This document shows positions 9,608 to 21,912 of a stretch of DNA of 64,000 nucleotides, piece by piece (within the stretch, counting starts at the first letter, position 1; each line of letters opens with the position of its first letter). The DNA comes from Scleromitrula shiraiana (lineage: Eukaryota; Ascomycota; Leotiomycetes; Helotiales; Sclerotiniaceae). The notes beneath the pieces were generated by a model, which did not search any database, was not told the origin of the DNA, and saw nothing but the letters and a program-made list of their open reading frames with translations. The stretch lies in the NCBI GenBank assembly GCA_028455995.1, contig JABELC010000001.1:856501-920500 (forward strand). Reading direction: 5' to 3'. Both the position numbers and the translations under genes were made by a program.

Positions 9608-11808
9608 CTACCTGAACCAAAAAACCACCTCCCTCCCCAACTCCACCCCCACAGCCGCCACCAACTCCGCCATCACACACTTAACGCCCCTCACATCGCC
9701 CACCTTACTCTCGGCCCACCCCACCAGATCCTCACCCCTCATCATTTCATCCCCAAGTAGTAGTTTTAGTTTATCGAGGTTTATATCTGCGAGGAGTTGT
9801 TGTTCGGTGAGGAGACCAGGCATGTTTGTTTTCCAGAGGGGTATATTCTGATATGTATTTTTAATATTTTCATCGCCCTGGTCTGTGGAGTTTAGGTGTT
9901 CCGACGACAATGATTTGCCCGCTTTCTCTCTGAGAAATCTCTCCCGACTAAAACATACATATTCCCACGTATCCAGCTTCTCCCTCGCCGTCTCATCCAA
10001 AACCCGCCACTCGTAAGTTTCCGGGTCTAGGAATTCCTGCGGCCCAAAATCCGCCTTGTATTTCATCTTCACACACCCGTGGATATAAAACCCCGCGTAC
10101 CAATACCGATACCCCAGCTCCCTCGCCAGCGCAATCTCCCTCAGCGCGCCTAGTTTTCCAAAGCCGTGAGAGTGCACGGAGGAATCGTACATGAAGTAGA
10201 CGGCGCTGACGCACTGGGGGAGGAGATCTAGCACGCCGATTGCGACGAGTTTGCCGTTGAGGCGATAGCATTGATGGTAGGATCCTATGGGTTTGGGGTT
10301 TTCTTTACTATTGCCATTGCAATCATGGGTTGATGAGGATTGGCGAGGAATAGGCGAGGAACATAAGAAGCGTATAAAACCCGATCTACTAATTTTACTC
10401 GGCGGTTCATGATGAACAACGCGTTGATAATTCTCAAACAGTGTATATTTTTCCTCTGTAAAGTCGTCCGGTTCTAGTGTAACCGTAAACTCATTCGCCG
10501 GGTCGGGCGGACTCTTGATGTTTGATTTCTCGGCCTCGTGAATACGTTCCAGCAGGTCGAAATCCGTGTTACGTTTCTTAGCTTGCTCGCGTGATTTGGG
10601 GTATAACCGTGCTGCTTGTTTGATGTAGTCTTCACCGAGGATGTATCTGTTGAAGCGGTTTAGGACTTGTCGTTGATCCTTGGTTGCGTGGAACTGGTGT
10701 GAATTAAGGCGGATTGTGTATTGGGGACAGCAGCTTTCGAGGAGATTGGGTTTGTAGAGTACGGTGCCTGAGCGCCTCCATCCTCGATTAAGAAGGTCTT
10801 GGTAGAAATCTGGTTGTAGTGTTTTGGTTGATGCGTAGTACGAATAGCCTAGAGTGTTTGAATCAATTGATTAATATCTGTACCTTTGTTCACAATATAA
10901 GTTGTTTAGCCAAGACTTCGAGTTACAAAAGTAGATGCTTGAACCCGAGTCTAAGAAAGGGGGTCCCTCAGATGATATGCTTTAGTAATGAAAGGATATA
11001 GGAAATCCAAGGCACAGGTGTAACATTGAAATACTAACTCCCGGATTCATTGTGACAGTATCCACAACTGCTATTTTCGTAACCTAGATATCAACGTACG
11101 TGAAATTAGCTCAATTGCTCATTTTGATTATATTTTGGAGAACAAGAGACAGAAATATGTGTTATCATTTTGAAATTTGTGCTGCGATATGAATATGAAC
11201 GTGAATCGGGTGATGATAATTTATTTGTAGATAGGGCTTTAATGCGGGGTTTGAGATAGATTGATCTTGAGTTTGGGTATTGAGTAACCAAATCACGGAT
11301 TAATACGGTGTAAGAAAATGTAACACTTGTACAATTACTCTATATTTCTAGATTTCCGGCTCATCCATGTTGCTGGGAAAATATATGTGAAGTGTGGTTT
11401 GCCAAACCAGAATCTATTAGTTGTGGTAAGAGAGTGGGTATACTGTAGTAGGCACGTCTCACTCTCCCAAGAAAGAATCTATCTCAAATGCTCTCAACGT
11501 TGAATAACTTCCTCGATTCAATTTCTCGGCATGGGTACACTAATACTTTACCAGGAAAAGGGGAGGCGAAATTAAAATCTTGGAATAAATACCATCTTAC
11601 AACTTAATGAAACGTCATCGAGCCATTTACCCACGGGATAAATTAATTGGACAATGATGAAAGTCAGACGAAAAAAATGGTTATATAAAAAAAAGCCCTG
11701 AAGTTATCCATGAATAGAATCATTGGAATGGTATTACTGAGTAGACGAATCTTTCCAGCAAATGTTGAACTCACCAAGGGGTTTCAGAAGCGAGACTGGG
11801 GTCTGCAT
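9608..11808 (-). CDS. ATE1: Arginyl-tRNA-protein transferase (ATE1), 3 exons
   Basis: Predicted 439-residue enzyme that transfers arginine from Arg-tRNA to N-terminal Asp/Glu (or oxidised Cys), creating an Arg/N-degron. Exons are 11808-11775, 11083-11039 and 10848-9608. The first exon gives MQTPVSLLKPLG and the second YENSSCGYCHNESG; the introns are 691 nt (GTGAGT donor) and 190 nt (GTTAGT donor). Family evidence: the N-terminal CGYC pair and ESCCPQYTIRL, which together supply the conserved cysteines of the ATE1 N-domain; the C-domain reads GSYHQCYRLNGKLVAIGVLD, then SSVHSHGFGKLGALREI, YRYWYAGFYIHGCVKMKYK. No ATG-initiated version is possible without the small upstream exons, since TGA lies directly before GYENSS. 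The C-terminal 60 residues are poorly conserved and G-rich in the coding strand. Confidence 0.92.
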
Positions 11809-14331
11809 GACGTTTGGAACGGCGAGTGGAAACGACAACAACGCTGAAAGGAGGAAACGGAAAAGTGATGGATGGGTATGGCGAAGTTTCTTATTGTAAT
11901 GGGAGGAATTCTTTTTGTATGATACCTAGAATATAGATGCGTACTAGGTATTACAAATCTGATAGGGCGTTTTAGGAAAAGGTGAGAGTGGGATTTGAAG
12001 ACTAATTGATGAGATTGAGTGTCCAAGAGGTGAATCGATCTCCTAATCCAGTATATAATCAATCTATGGATGGATGGATGTATCAATGGATCAGCTCAAA
12101 CTATACCTGGGCGGTATATCCAGTTAGTTGATAGTATGATTAAACACCTTAGGTGGTAAATAGATAAGTTCGGAATACAGTAGGGGGAGATTACTATGGT
12201 AATGTCCGTCGTGATTGATGAATAATTTTGTGGAAGGGCGGCTTTTGCGGCTCGACGTTAAAATCTTGTACACCGGTTGTGGTTATGGTACGACTGACTT
12301 ACTATAAAATTTGGATAAGACTATGAATTTCTGAACTGAATAGATTGATGAATGCGACTCCCCGTGACTGACTCAAAAAGATGTTTCTTGACTTTGAATT
12401 CGGAATCTCGGACAAGGGAAAGAGTCAAATAGTATTCATGGATGAAAATGTACTAGTTTGGAGATATCTTGGGGCTTTCAAGTTAATAGTTTCTGTTTCA
12501 CTGGTGGCTGTGTTTTTTTTGTAGATATCTTTTTGTTTGGTACAAGAATAGGTAACTGGGGATGAATTCGAAAATGTTGTATTATACTGTGTATTGTATT
12601 GTATTGTATTGTATTGTATTGTATTGTATTATATTGTATTATATTGTATTATATTGTATTATATTGTATTATATTGTATTATATTGTATTATATTGTATT
12701 ATATTGTATTATATTGTATTATATTGTATTATATTGTATTATATTGTATTATATTGTATTATATTGTATTATATTGTATTATATTGTATTGTATTGTATT
12801 GTATTGTAGCCATGGGTTGGTTATATTCTGATTAGAATGGATGGTTCTAATGGATGGTTTTAGTAGTTTAAAGGAAGAGTGACCTTCACATGGCTCAGGT
12901 ACTATGGTTATGGAATATATCCTATATTATATTTCTATTTATATTGTACATAACTTATTAGCTAGTAAATGCTACCCTCTTTAGTACTCTTTGATACTCT
13001 TTAGTACTCCTTATCTCTGAAAGGAAGAAGAGAACCGATATATATATATATATATCTATATAAGTAGACCTTTACGGAGAGGAGAGTCTTGAATTTTCAT
13101 CACAATTTGAAATAATAATATTATAAGATTTTTGAAGAATCATCCACGGACGGGGGAAACTACCGGGCTCTTGGTGAAATGAAATATCTATGTAAAACAA
13201 GTAAATTCGTCACTTAATTAAATAAATGACTTGGAAAATTCTTAGATAGAAAAAGGAAAAGCTTTGAAATTGGCGGAAGTATGATTTTACTTTACATACC
13301 TAGATAGATTCTTGGCTGAATCCGTATTGAATCTCTATTGAATCTGTAGGTAGGGTTTAAACAAAGAGTTTTCAAGGTTAGATATAGGAGGACTTTTATA
13401 TAGAAACTACTTAACTCTCATCTTAAAAACCCAAACCCGAGACCGATAGAGTGGTAAAATAAATCATAGACACATCTAGACACACCAACACATATGCTGA
13501 TGCTGGTGCTGGTGCTGGTGCTGGTGCTGGTCCTAGTGCTGAAAACATTATTAAAAAAGCCCCCTTTCTCTTTGACCTTAAGCCATTAGTTTAGTTCTAC
13601 CCTTTCTTCTCCTACTGTTAACCCATTTATTTATCTATTTATTTATTTATTTATTTATTTATTTCCTTTCCATAAAAGTTTTACTTTACCTAAACTACTA
13701 CCAATTATTCAATTCATTCTATTCTTGTTGTATATGTGGTAGTTGTGGGTTTGGTTGTGGCATGGCAAGCCTTATTATATCGTTCCGTACCTGAATCTTA
13801 ACGTAACATTACGAGTACATCCTTAATAAAAGAGAAAGAAAAAAAAAAGAACCCAGACGAGACTTAATTTTATTATTATTATTATCCAACAACTTCATCC
13901 ATTTTTCAAAACTCCAATTGTCTGATATCATTTCATATTTATTTCATATTCATATAAAATTCGATCAATTTCAATCAACATATATTGAATTTCAAAAAAG
14001 TTTACATATTCAATAACAATTTCCGACATCAAATTTGGAAGTTGCGGTAAATCGAAATAGCTTTTCTTTCTTTGGTCCTTCTTTTCATCCATCCATCCAG
14101 CTCTGAGAGGAGGAAAGAGAGAAAAAAAAAGGAAAAAAAAAAAAGAAGAAAAAAAGAAAAAAGAAAAACCTATAGTTCTAGTTCAATAGCCTACTTTTTT
14201 ATTTTTACAGCCGAGCTTTACTTTCAACAAAATTCCCCTTGAATAATAATTTCTATTACAACCACAATAACTTCTTCGTGCTTCGAGCACTGTGCATTTG
14301 CACCAGATTTAGGTGAAGCAACCGCTTCATC
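11809..14331. other. 2.5-kb spacer between ATE1 and the Nudix gene
   Basis: These genes are divergent and no further gene is supported. Besides the long ATATTGTATT array listed separately, it holds GGTGCT hexamers (about 13503-13533), TTTA tetramers (13628-13664), a TA run (13040-13056), AT-rich DNA, and a purine tract of A/AG runs (14100-14167) 165 nt upstream of the Nudix start. Open frames here are short or made of repeats. Confidence 0.6.
12591..12808. repeat. Long GTATT / ATATTGTATT tandem array
   Basis: Seen directly: eight GTATT pentamers (12591-12630), then sixteen exact copies of the decamer ATATTGTATT (12631-12790), then 3.6 further GTATT pentamers to 12808. The decamer is two pentamers, one of which has G changed to A, and it has been amplified as a unit in the middle of the array. 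The array is open in several frames, which produces long repeated Ile-Val-Leu-Tyr-Cys frames that are not genes. Confidence 0.97.
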
Positions 14332-14946
14332 ATGGAGACAAGTCGGTCTATGGAGTCTCGTACTGGTCGAAATAACCAACGTATGTTTGAATTCCTCACT
14401 CATACTTTCAAAAGGCGCATCCTCACTGCTCATTCTTTCCCTCCTTACCTCTTTGCTTCTTCCAACTCAACCTTTTAAGTTAGAAATTTGCATATGCTTA
14501 CATTCTTCTTTTGCAATATAGGTTATGGACAAGCTGGAGAACGACTCGTCGCCGGAGTAGTTCCTTTGAACGAAGCAAAAACTCACGTACTCCTCATCGA
14601 ATCTCCTCGCCGAAATGGTTGGGTGCTACCTAAAGGTGGATGGGAGAACGACGAAGAATGCACCGAAGCAGCACAACGAGAAGCATGGGAAGAAGCAGGG
14701 ATCGTTTGTAGGGTCGATTACGATTTGGGTCAGATCACCGAAGCCAGAACCGCAAAGCAGATCTCAAAGAACGCACCCCAAGCACTATATCAATTCTATC
14801 AAGTCACCGTCACCCAGGAAGAGCAAGAGTGGCCAGAGATGCACAAGAGGAATCGTAAATGGGCTACGTATGCCGAGGCGAAACAGGAACTCGGAGCTCG
14901 TCCAGAGTTGTTAGAAGCCCTTGAACGTTGTACCATTCAGCGGTAG
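14332..14946 (+). CDS. APS1: Nudix diphosphoinositol polyphosphate / diadenosine polyphosphate phosphohydrolase, 2 exons
   Basis: Predicted 157-residue Nudix hydrolase of the Aps1/Ddp1 group, which removes beta-phosphates from inositol pyrophosphates and hydrolyses ApnA. Exons are 14332-14380 and 14522-14946; intron of 141 nt with GTATGT donor, TGCTTAC branch and ATATAG acceptor. The start region reads METSRSMESRTGRNNQR, and a second in-frame ATG lies six codons later; the TGA at 14314 limits upstream extension. The Nudix box is at residues 55-77, with the order G, five residues, E, seven residues, REAWEEAGI; it is intact. The flanking SPRRNGWVLPKGGWE and the QALYQFYQVTVTQEEQEWPE segments are typical of the DIPP subgroup. 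A long purine tract precedes the start. Confidence 0.92.
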
Positions 14947-16018
14947 CCCTAGGGGCCCGGTGTTCTGCTTCAAATATCATTTGGCGATACCAATGAGATT
15001 TTCTACAGCATCCGATCGACTCGGATTTGATCAGTAACATGGTCAAGGTCGTATACGCCAGTCTGTGATTCAAAGTTAGGGATACTGGGTTCCGATGAAA
15101 GAAAAAAAAATACAAAACTTTATTTTGAGGAGTTATTTCTTTTTTATTCCAAAGGTTATTATATTACTATTACCGGTTTGGGTTGGTTGCTTTCTTCAAG
15201 AAAATCGCTGCTTATATTCCAAGGTTTATTCTTCTTCTTGTTTCGTCTGCACTAGATGGCAATCAAAGTCGGATCTAATGCAGTGCTCTCACATGCCTTT
15301 TATTTCTATCTTCCCTCTTGGTTTACTTTCATTGAACCGGATCTGGACAGCTTCAACTTCTTTTGCTGCTCATCCCAAAAAGCGACCTCATTACCATGTT
15401 ACTTTCTATTGAAACCATTCTTGCTACATTCAAAATTTTACATTTTGGGTGTAACTGAAGCTACTACCAAAACAAATGAAAGAAAATGATCCTGAATAAC
15501 GTATGGTTAAAAGTAGGGGAGATTTCTTTATATTAAAACAGAACCTTGGAAGGATATGAATTGGATCATTGCTGAGAGAGAGAGAAAAAACCCATTTGCT
15601 ACACCAAAATGCTATATAAAATAATCCCACTTCACACCTAGCACCCTCTTATCAAAAGATTATTCACTATTAGCTAGAGAACTACGAATATTTGATAGAT
15701 AGAATTATTAGATATAATCTTCAATGAATAATAACTTATAAGACACAATCATGTATCATACAGGCTTAACTTTGCAATGTGCAGTGAGTTCAGTTATTGA
15801 CTTCAAAATTTTGATTTTCTTGATCCGATCTAGCTTTTGATAGTCCATTTATCAACAAACTAGGTCGGTTTATCCTTTCCAAACAATATCCAACAATTTC
15901 TCGACTCACTTACGAACTTCGAACTTTGTGTATTTAAGTCGCAGATCCTTTACGGAATGGACTGGTGGAGAGCTTCCTCAATACGATAGCTATTTCTCAC
16001 CTTTAAACAAATACCCAG
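14947..16018. other. Spacer between the Nudix gene and LSM1
   Basis: 1,072 nt with no supportable gene. T-rich stretches at 15105-15240 probably belong to the 3' region of the Nudix transcript. A short GA run lies at 15573-15588. The 200 nt before 16019 should be the LSM1 promoter and leader. Confidence 0.5.
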
Positions 16019-16811
16019 ATGGAGAATCTCACTCTCGATGAGACGCCTCAAGGCCCAGGAGGGGCAATAATACCAGCTCTTGGAGCTGGAATACCACCTC
16101 CGCAGAACCAACAATTACCTGCGCAAATGTTTACGACTGCTGCTCAACTACTTGACTTGACTGATAGTAAGAATATCCCATTCTGGAGCTGTTATGAGTG
16201 GAAATAGCAGAGATCTGGCTGCATGCGGAAAGTGTTAATAAGTTGGATGGGCAAACACATTAAACATGAAAATTATACGCCTGTGCTTCTTGGGATAAGA
16301 GTATTTGCTGATTTTCTATTTTCTTCAATGTGCAGAAAAACTTATGATCTCACTCCGTGATGGTAGAAAACTTATTGGGGTTCTTCGAAGTTGGGATCAA
16401 TTCGGTATGCATATCTTCCATTCACACAGGCACAATTTTACCCTTGTACAACCAAAATCGTTCTAAACCGCAAGAATAGCAAACATAGTACTACAATCAA
16501 CCATCGAACGAATATTCGTCGCACCTCCTACACCCTCGTCACCAGACGCTGTACCTCAACCTGGACTTTATGCAGATGTACCTCGTGGGGTCTTTTTAGT
16601 TCGTGGCGAGAACGTGTTACTACTTGGCGAAATAGATCTAGATAAAGATGACGATCCGCCGCCAGGATACGAGAAGGCGGACATCGAGATCGTACATAAG
16701 TTAGCCAGGGAGAAGAAAGCTCGGGAAGCAAAGAAGGACAAGAATAGGCTTAAGAAGCTAGCAGAGCTTGGGTTTGAAGGCGAGAACTCTGGGGAAATCT
16801 TACTTGGATAA
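16019..16811 (+). CDS. LSM1: Sm-like protein LSM1, 3 exons
   Basis: Predicted 182-residue subunit that defines the cytoplasmic Lsm1-7 ring, which binds 3' ends of deadenylated mRNA with Pat1 and promotes decapping. Exons are 16019-16166, 16336-16404 and 16480-16811; introns are 169 and 75 nt. The Sm1 motif spans the joins: DLTDKKLMISLRDGRKLIGVLRSWDQF then ANIVLQSTIERIF; Sm2 is GVFLVRGENVLLLGEID. The N-terminus (about 45 residues) is Pro/Gly/Gln-rich and ends MFTTAAQLLDL. The C-terminal extension is a basic helix with REKKAREAKKDKNRLKK, as expected for Lsm1, whose C-terminus helps RNA binding. A 37-residue insertion around PPTPSSPDAVPQPGLYADVP separates the two Sm motifs, as in other filamentous ascomycetes by my recollection. 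Confidence 0.94.
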
Positions 16812-18674
16812 TCGAGACATCGGCTTCATACAAAGGATGGGAAGGCAAGCGGGGATGGGACATGCATGGGGAGTTTCTTCAGTGGGATATGATATGATAG
16901 GAGCAGACGATCAGAGACATGACATGACAAAAAAAGGCCGAATATTGTGAAAGGCTAGCTGGCGGTTTTCATCAGTCAGTTGTGGATGGTTGGTTACACA
17001 CACCACCTACCACACCACCCCCCAAAGAAAGAAAGAAAACTTTTTTTTTATTCTAGAGATATTATTCATGAAATGCATACTTTTCCTATGCAGGAACACG
17101 AAATGCATTTTATATAACACAGTGTTGATGGAGCAAGGATCTCCTTGGTTCAAACAGGTGAAGTTCGAATTTGCATCAACTTTTTATTTCTTTTGACTTT
17201 TTTTTTCTTCATTTGATTTAAATCTATCATTCCGGTTCACAGCCGGTTTGTAACATCCGAACAATGCGTGTTGACATTAGCATTTCATGTCAATATCCGA
17301 GATCAGATTGAATGTTCGAATTTGGAAAAGATTCGCATGTAAGATATAAGGCCGAAATTCTCTCTTATGCTTTCCTTTTCTATTACAGTATTCATGAGGG
17401 ATGAAGAAACTGAAAATGGTGGTGAACTAGTAGGCAAGTGAAACTAGTGTTTTCGTATGCCCGTGCTGAGAAGTATCAGTTCGTGGACTAACGTGGAAAA
17501 GAGATGGAAGTGGCATCTGTAAGGCTATGGAAGGAATGGAATGGTGTTCTAGTTCTTTGGAAACTTCAGATGTTGATTTGTGAGAGAGAAATCTATGGTC
17601 TTGTGTAGCTGATCACTTGATCTATTTAGTCGGTGTGGCCGTTTATGCTTGGTACTGTAAAACACGGAGTAGCTTTATCGGCATTTTTTATCGAGTCTAG
17701 AGGATTGGGATGAATTGGAAACAAAAGCGGCGTTTTGATGTTTCCTTTTTGATTCCTTTTCTTCTTGTGCAATTTTTCCAAAATGCGTCATCATGTTCTT
17801 TCCCCTTTTTATTGCGAAGCTCAAATTTGAAGAGAGTACTGCACAACGTGAACCTACACCCTATATTCTCCACAACACAATCTTTACATCTAGTATAATA
17901 GCAATCAAAAACGACCTCGATTTTGTTCCTTCCTCCCTTCTACGGTATTACCGAACACATAATATAAAATTGGGTCCGTTCATGCGTGCGATTGAACAGG
18001 GGTATGGATATTAGATAGCCCGATATAAAATCAGAGGAACTTTGGGAATTCATGCATGATTACCTAAATGGGAAAGTGCATCAATGGATGAGATGAGTTG
18101 GCTAGCAAGTTCCTGGTCTGGAACGTGTTGGTTTGGGTGGAAGAGGATTTTGGGGCATGAGGTTTAATCTCTAAGAGATGGATTTTTTCTTTGATTGATA
18201 GATTGTTTGGCGCGGGTGGGTTTGATGAACTGATGGATGGGGGAATTTTACTTGAGTTTGGTTGATGACGAAATGGTTGGAGTTTTGCTGCTTTTTTTTT
18301 GTTTATGAAGAGATGTGTTCGCACTTCTGGGTGTTGAGTTTTGTTTTTTCCATTCTATTATCTGTAAAGAGAAGAAGATAGTTCTGTTTTCGATATCGTA
18401 CTCCTTATACCCAAAGAACGATCCACATTCGAAAATATTCAGCTTCATATATCATCTTATACATATTACTGTTACTTCACCTATCATTCGTCCATTCATT
18501 CATCGACAGAACATAACGAATATACTTTCATTCAAAAGCAAAATATAATCGCGTAATCTCAATACCCAATTTCTTTTGGGTAGCCCAAAAACATCGTTCA
18601 CCATATTTCACTCAAATCCCCATCAACGGCCCTACATCACATCTTCCGTTCTCCCAACCGTCAAAATATCAAAG
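16812..18674. other. 1.9-kb spacer between LSM1 and the low-complexity gene
   Basis: Genes on both sides run rightward. No coding sequence can be supported: the longest frames are AT-rich, lack splice-consistent continuation and resemble no family. T-rich tracts at 17040-17060 and 17195-17215 may mark LSM1 transcript ends. A homopolymer T run sits near 18292. Confidence 0.5.
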
Positions 18675-19912
18675 ATGTCGTCCACCACCACCACCACCAA
18701 TTCTCCACCCCCAACCATCATCACCACCCCACCCCCGGCCCCAACCAACACCATCAACCCCCTCCCGGACACACCCACCACAGCGGCCGCTCGCCCCGGC
18801 ACGGCAATGGCGCTGCACATGCAGACGCAGTCGGCGGTTGCGAGCGCGAAGGAGGCGAGGGAGAAGGAGAGGGCTTATAAGCGCATGAAGGCTTGTGAGG
18901 AGGCGAGGAGGGATTGGAAGTTGTGTGGGGGGCATTTTCGAACGGGGGTTCGGGGGTTCAAGGAGGGCGGGTTGTGTGTGGGGAGGGTGGTTAGGGCGGG
19001 GCCTGCTTTGGTTAGGGAGAAGGGGGGACGGGTTTTGGTGGGGTTGAAGGGGAAGTTGGGGAAGAAGGGGGAGGAGGGGGAGGAGGGGGAGGAGGGGAAG
19101 GGTCAAACTGGGGGTGTAGTTGCTGGTGCGGGTGAGGAGGTGGTGGTTGGTGAGAAAGAGAAGGAGAAGGAGAAGGAGAAGGAGAAGAAGGAGGAGGGGA
19201 AATTACAAAAAGTCAAAGGGATAATTGGCAAGAAGATCAAAGAGAGAAAGGAGAAGAAGAGTGCTGCCAAGGGAGAGCAAGAGAAAAATAATAATGGCGC
19301 AAATGGGGGTGTTGCAACTGAAACGACAACTCCAAATGCAAATGCATCAGGCATCGAGAAGAAAAAATTAACTTTGGATCAGGTGAGAGCGCGAATCCTT
19401 TCTTCTAGTTTATGTTTCAAAGAGGACGAGGAAGCGAAAACCTCTCAATCGCGAGGTGGGAACCTCTATTCCTTTCCTTTCCTTTCCTTTCTTTCCTTTC
19501 CATTTCTCCCCTCCCAACCAAGCCGAAGAAAGATATATCCATACCAAAGAAAACCAAAAGAAAACGGCACGCACTAACACTTTACAAACAGAAAATCAAA
19601 CAAGAAGAAGCAAGAGCCAAAGCAAGAGAAGAAGCGCACCAAGCGCAACAAGCCCAAGCCCAAGCCCAAGCCCAAGCCCAAACACAACAAGCACAGGCGC
19701 AAGCGGAAGCGGAAGCGCAAGCCGAAGCGGGATTCCAAGCGCAACTTCAAGAACAACAGCAGATTCAACAGGAACAGCAGATTATATATGCGCAGCCGGT
19801 GATGATGGGGACGGGGACGATTCCAGAGGAGACGGATTCGCAGACGGAGCGGGAGGCGAGGGGAGAGGGGGACGCAAGTGGGGGGGATTTTGGTGTGCAG
19901 GGCCGAGATTAG
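18675..19912 (+). CDS. Low-complexity Lys/Glu- and Gln/Ala-rich protein of unknown function, 2 exons
   Basis: Predicted 342-residue protein. Exon 1 is 18675-19382 and exon 2 is 19592-19912; the 209-nt intron has a GTGAGA donor, a CACTAAC branch and a CAACAG-type acceptor, phase 0. Order of segments: Thr/Pro-rich N-terminus (about 45 residues); a likely structured helix with TAMALHMQTQSAVASAKEAR and ERAYKRMKACEEARRDWKLC; a Gly/Val-rich stretch; acidic GEEGEEGEEG and basic EKEKEKEKEK runs; a K-rich stretch KGIIGKKIKERKEKKS; and, in exon 2, a coiled coil IKQEEARAKAREEAHQAQQ running into a QAQAQA repeat. Not a family I recognise. Another frame is open from 19456 to 20328 across the stop at 19912 and codes for a K/G-rich tail, so the 3' end of the gene is uncertain. 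Confidence 0.5.
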
Positions 19913-21912
19913 TGGTGGATGGGGTGAGGGTGGGGAAGGGAGGAGGGGGAGGGGGAGGAGGGGGAGGAAAGATGATGGGAGATGGGAAGGGGAAAGCAGA
20001 TGGAGAGAAACGAACATTGGGTGAGAAGTTTCGCACTCAAAAGAAGCTATTGCGTCCTAGGATGAGAGATTGCAGGAATGATGTTGAATTATTTTTCGGG
20101 AATTTAGTAGTTGATTGCCTGGGATTTGGGGAGGAAGTGGTAGGGCGGATTAGGGGGATTGGAAAGGAAAAGAAGAAGGAGAAGGAGAAGGGGGAGGGGA
20201 AGAAAGGTGGGAAGGGTGGGAAGAAGAACAATAAGGGGAAGAAAGTCAGATTCTCGGTAAATGGAAAGGTAAGGGCCATACTGCAGAAGGTGAAGAGAAA
20301 TATCGAGTATGTTGTTTTTGGGAATTAGGTTTTTTTGCTTGCTCGGTAGAGGGGTGGGGAGGGGAAAGGGAGGGAGGGAGGGAGGGATGGATGGATGGAT
20401 GAGTTATGATTGCATGGTTTATGTTCATGTTGATGTTCATGTTGATGTTTATGCTGATGTTCATGTTCATGATTCATGATTTCTGGATTTATGTTTTCTT
20501 ATTTTCTGGTTCTGTTTTTTCTTCTTTATTTCTAATTTCTCTTATATTTTGATATCCCAGTTATTTATTAGATTTTAGGTTGTGGATTTTACCTTGTTCC
20601 TTTGCTTGCTTCGTTTGTTCATGCGGGGGATAATTGGAAAGGAGCGGAAGGAGAGGGGAATGATATTTTAGTATTTATAGTTGAGTAACGTAGGGTATAT
20701 GCATCGTTCATTACATTTCATAATCTTTTGAATTTCGTCTTGCTCGTTGGCTTGTGATATCTATTAATTCAAAGCGAGGCCGTCCTCTATATAATCCTTC
20801 AAATAACATCATACGTTAAGTTTAACGTCTATTCTGCCATTTTAACAACTTCTCCATTCCCTCACGGCGAAGAATCATATTGGGATAATGGAGATTCAAT
20901 ACATTCGATTTATTCATAAGATTGTTACTCCAGTCCATTTGTTTGCATGAGATAGGAAGTAGTATTCATCTTCTAATATCATCATGCCCTTTTCTTCATC
21001 CCTCTCCTTCTCTTTCTCCTCTTCTCTTAAATGTAATCCCCGGCCATATTAGCTATATATGAATCATGCGATTGAAATCACTTCGCGGGTGACGAGATAG
21101 GATGGATGGATAGGATGGAAGTGGGTATAGGTCGAACCACCCCACCCCTCTTGATGTCTTGAAACAGAGGACTATAATTGGACAATTTCTAATGCAACGG
21201 TACCAGGGACGTGTTTCTTTCCATGCCATTTACGGAGTCGGTAGATAGATGTTCAAAATATGTAATTGGAAGATGAGATACAAGATTGTCGGTAATGGGA
21301 TGGATTTGAATTAGAATATTCTCTGGCGAATAAACTACCTATTATACCTTTTCATGACATTTTGAAATGGATTCTAGTTCGAGGAATCTTCGATGGTACT
21401 ATTTTTATTTGATTGGGCGGGACTTCTAGCTAGGGTAGAGAGTGGGTGTATGTAGTTTTGCAGAGGCCAGAGTAGAAACTCCGTGGTTGAAGTTGGGGAG
21501 ATATGATTATTATGGGCATTGGGATGCGAAGTTTGTGAAGGGGTGGAGTTGTGGGTAAGGGGTTTTAGTTGTATGTTTGGTGTGACTTTTGGTTGGGATT
21601 GTTGGATATGGTGGAGTAGAGGGTAGAGTAGAAGTTGGAACTGTGTATTAAGGTCTTGAGTTGGAAAGGTGCTATTGTTGAGGCTATCTTAATTTCGAAT
21701 TTATAAGTGAATTTGTAAGTAGAATTGTGAGCAGTAGGTTTCAACCATTTGTATAAATGGCGAATAACCTTATACATACCATCAGTATCAGCCAGGGAAA
21801 TAAACCTTGTGCTCGGAGGGGCATTACATTTCGCTAATTCCTAATTGTACATAGAACAATCCATTTGATATTCCATTCGTTTTTTCCCATTTGATCCGAT
21901 CCATCCACCTGA
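19913..21912. other. 2.0-kb convergent spacer, possibly with extra coding sequence at its left end
   Basis: From 19913 to 20328 a second frame stays open and may be a further exon of the preceding gene. Beyond that, GGGA and ATGG tetramer runs (20366-20402), TTCATG/TTGATG hexamers (20425-20475) and AT-rich DNA follow. I see no gene between 20329 and the end of PHB1 at 21913. Confidence 0.5.

Noticed and set aside
11784..12086. 100-codon frame on the - strand over the ATE1 start
   Set aside because: It uses a different frame from the conserved ATE1 first exon, is rich in His/Ile/Ser from AT-rich DNA and has no family likeness.
12562..12835. Three overlapping open frames of 71-89 codons made of Ile, Val, Leu, Tyr and Cys
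   Set aside because: They are the translation of the GTATT/ATATTGTATT array; every frame is open because the unit lacks stops.
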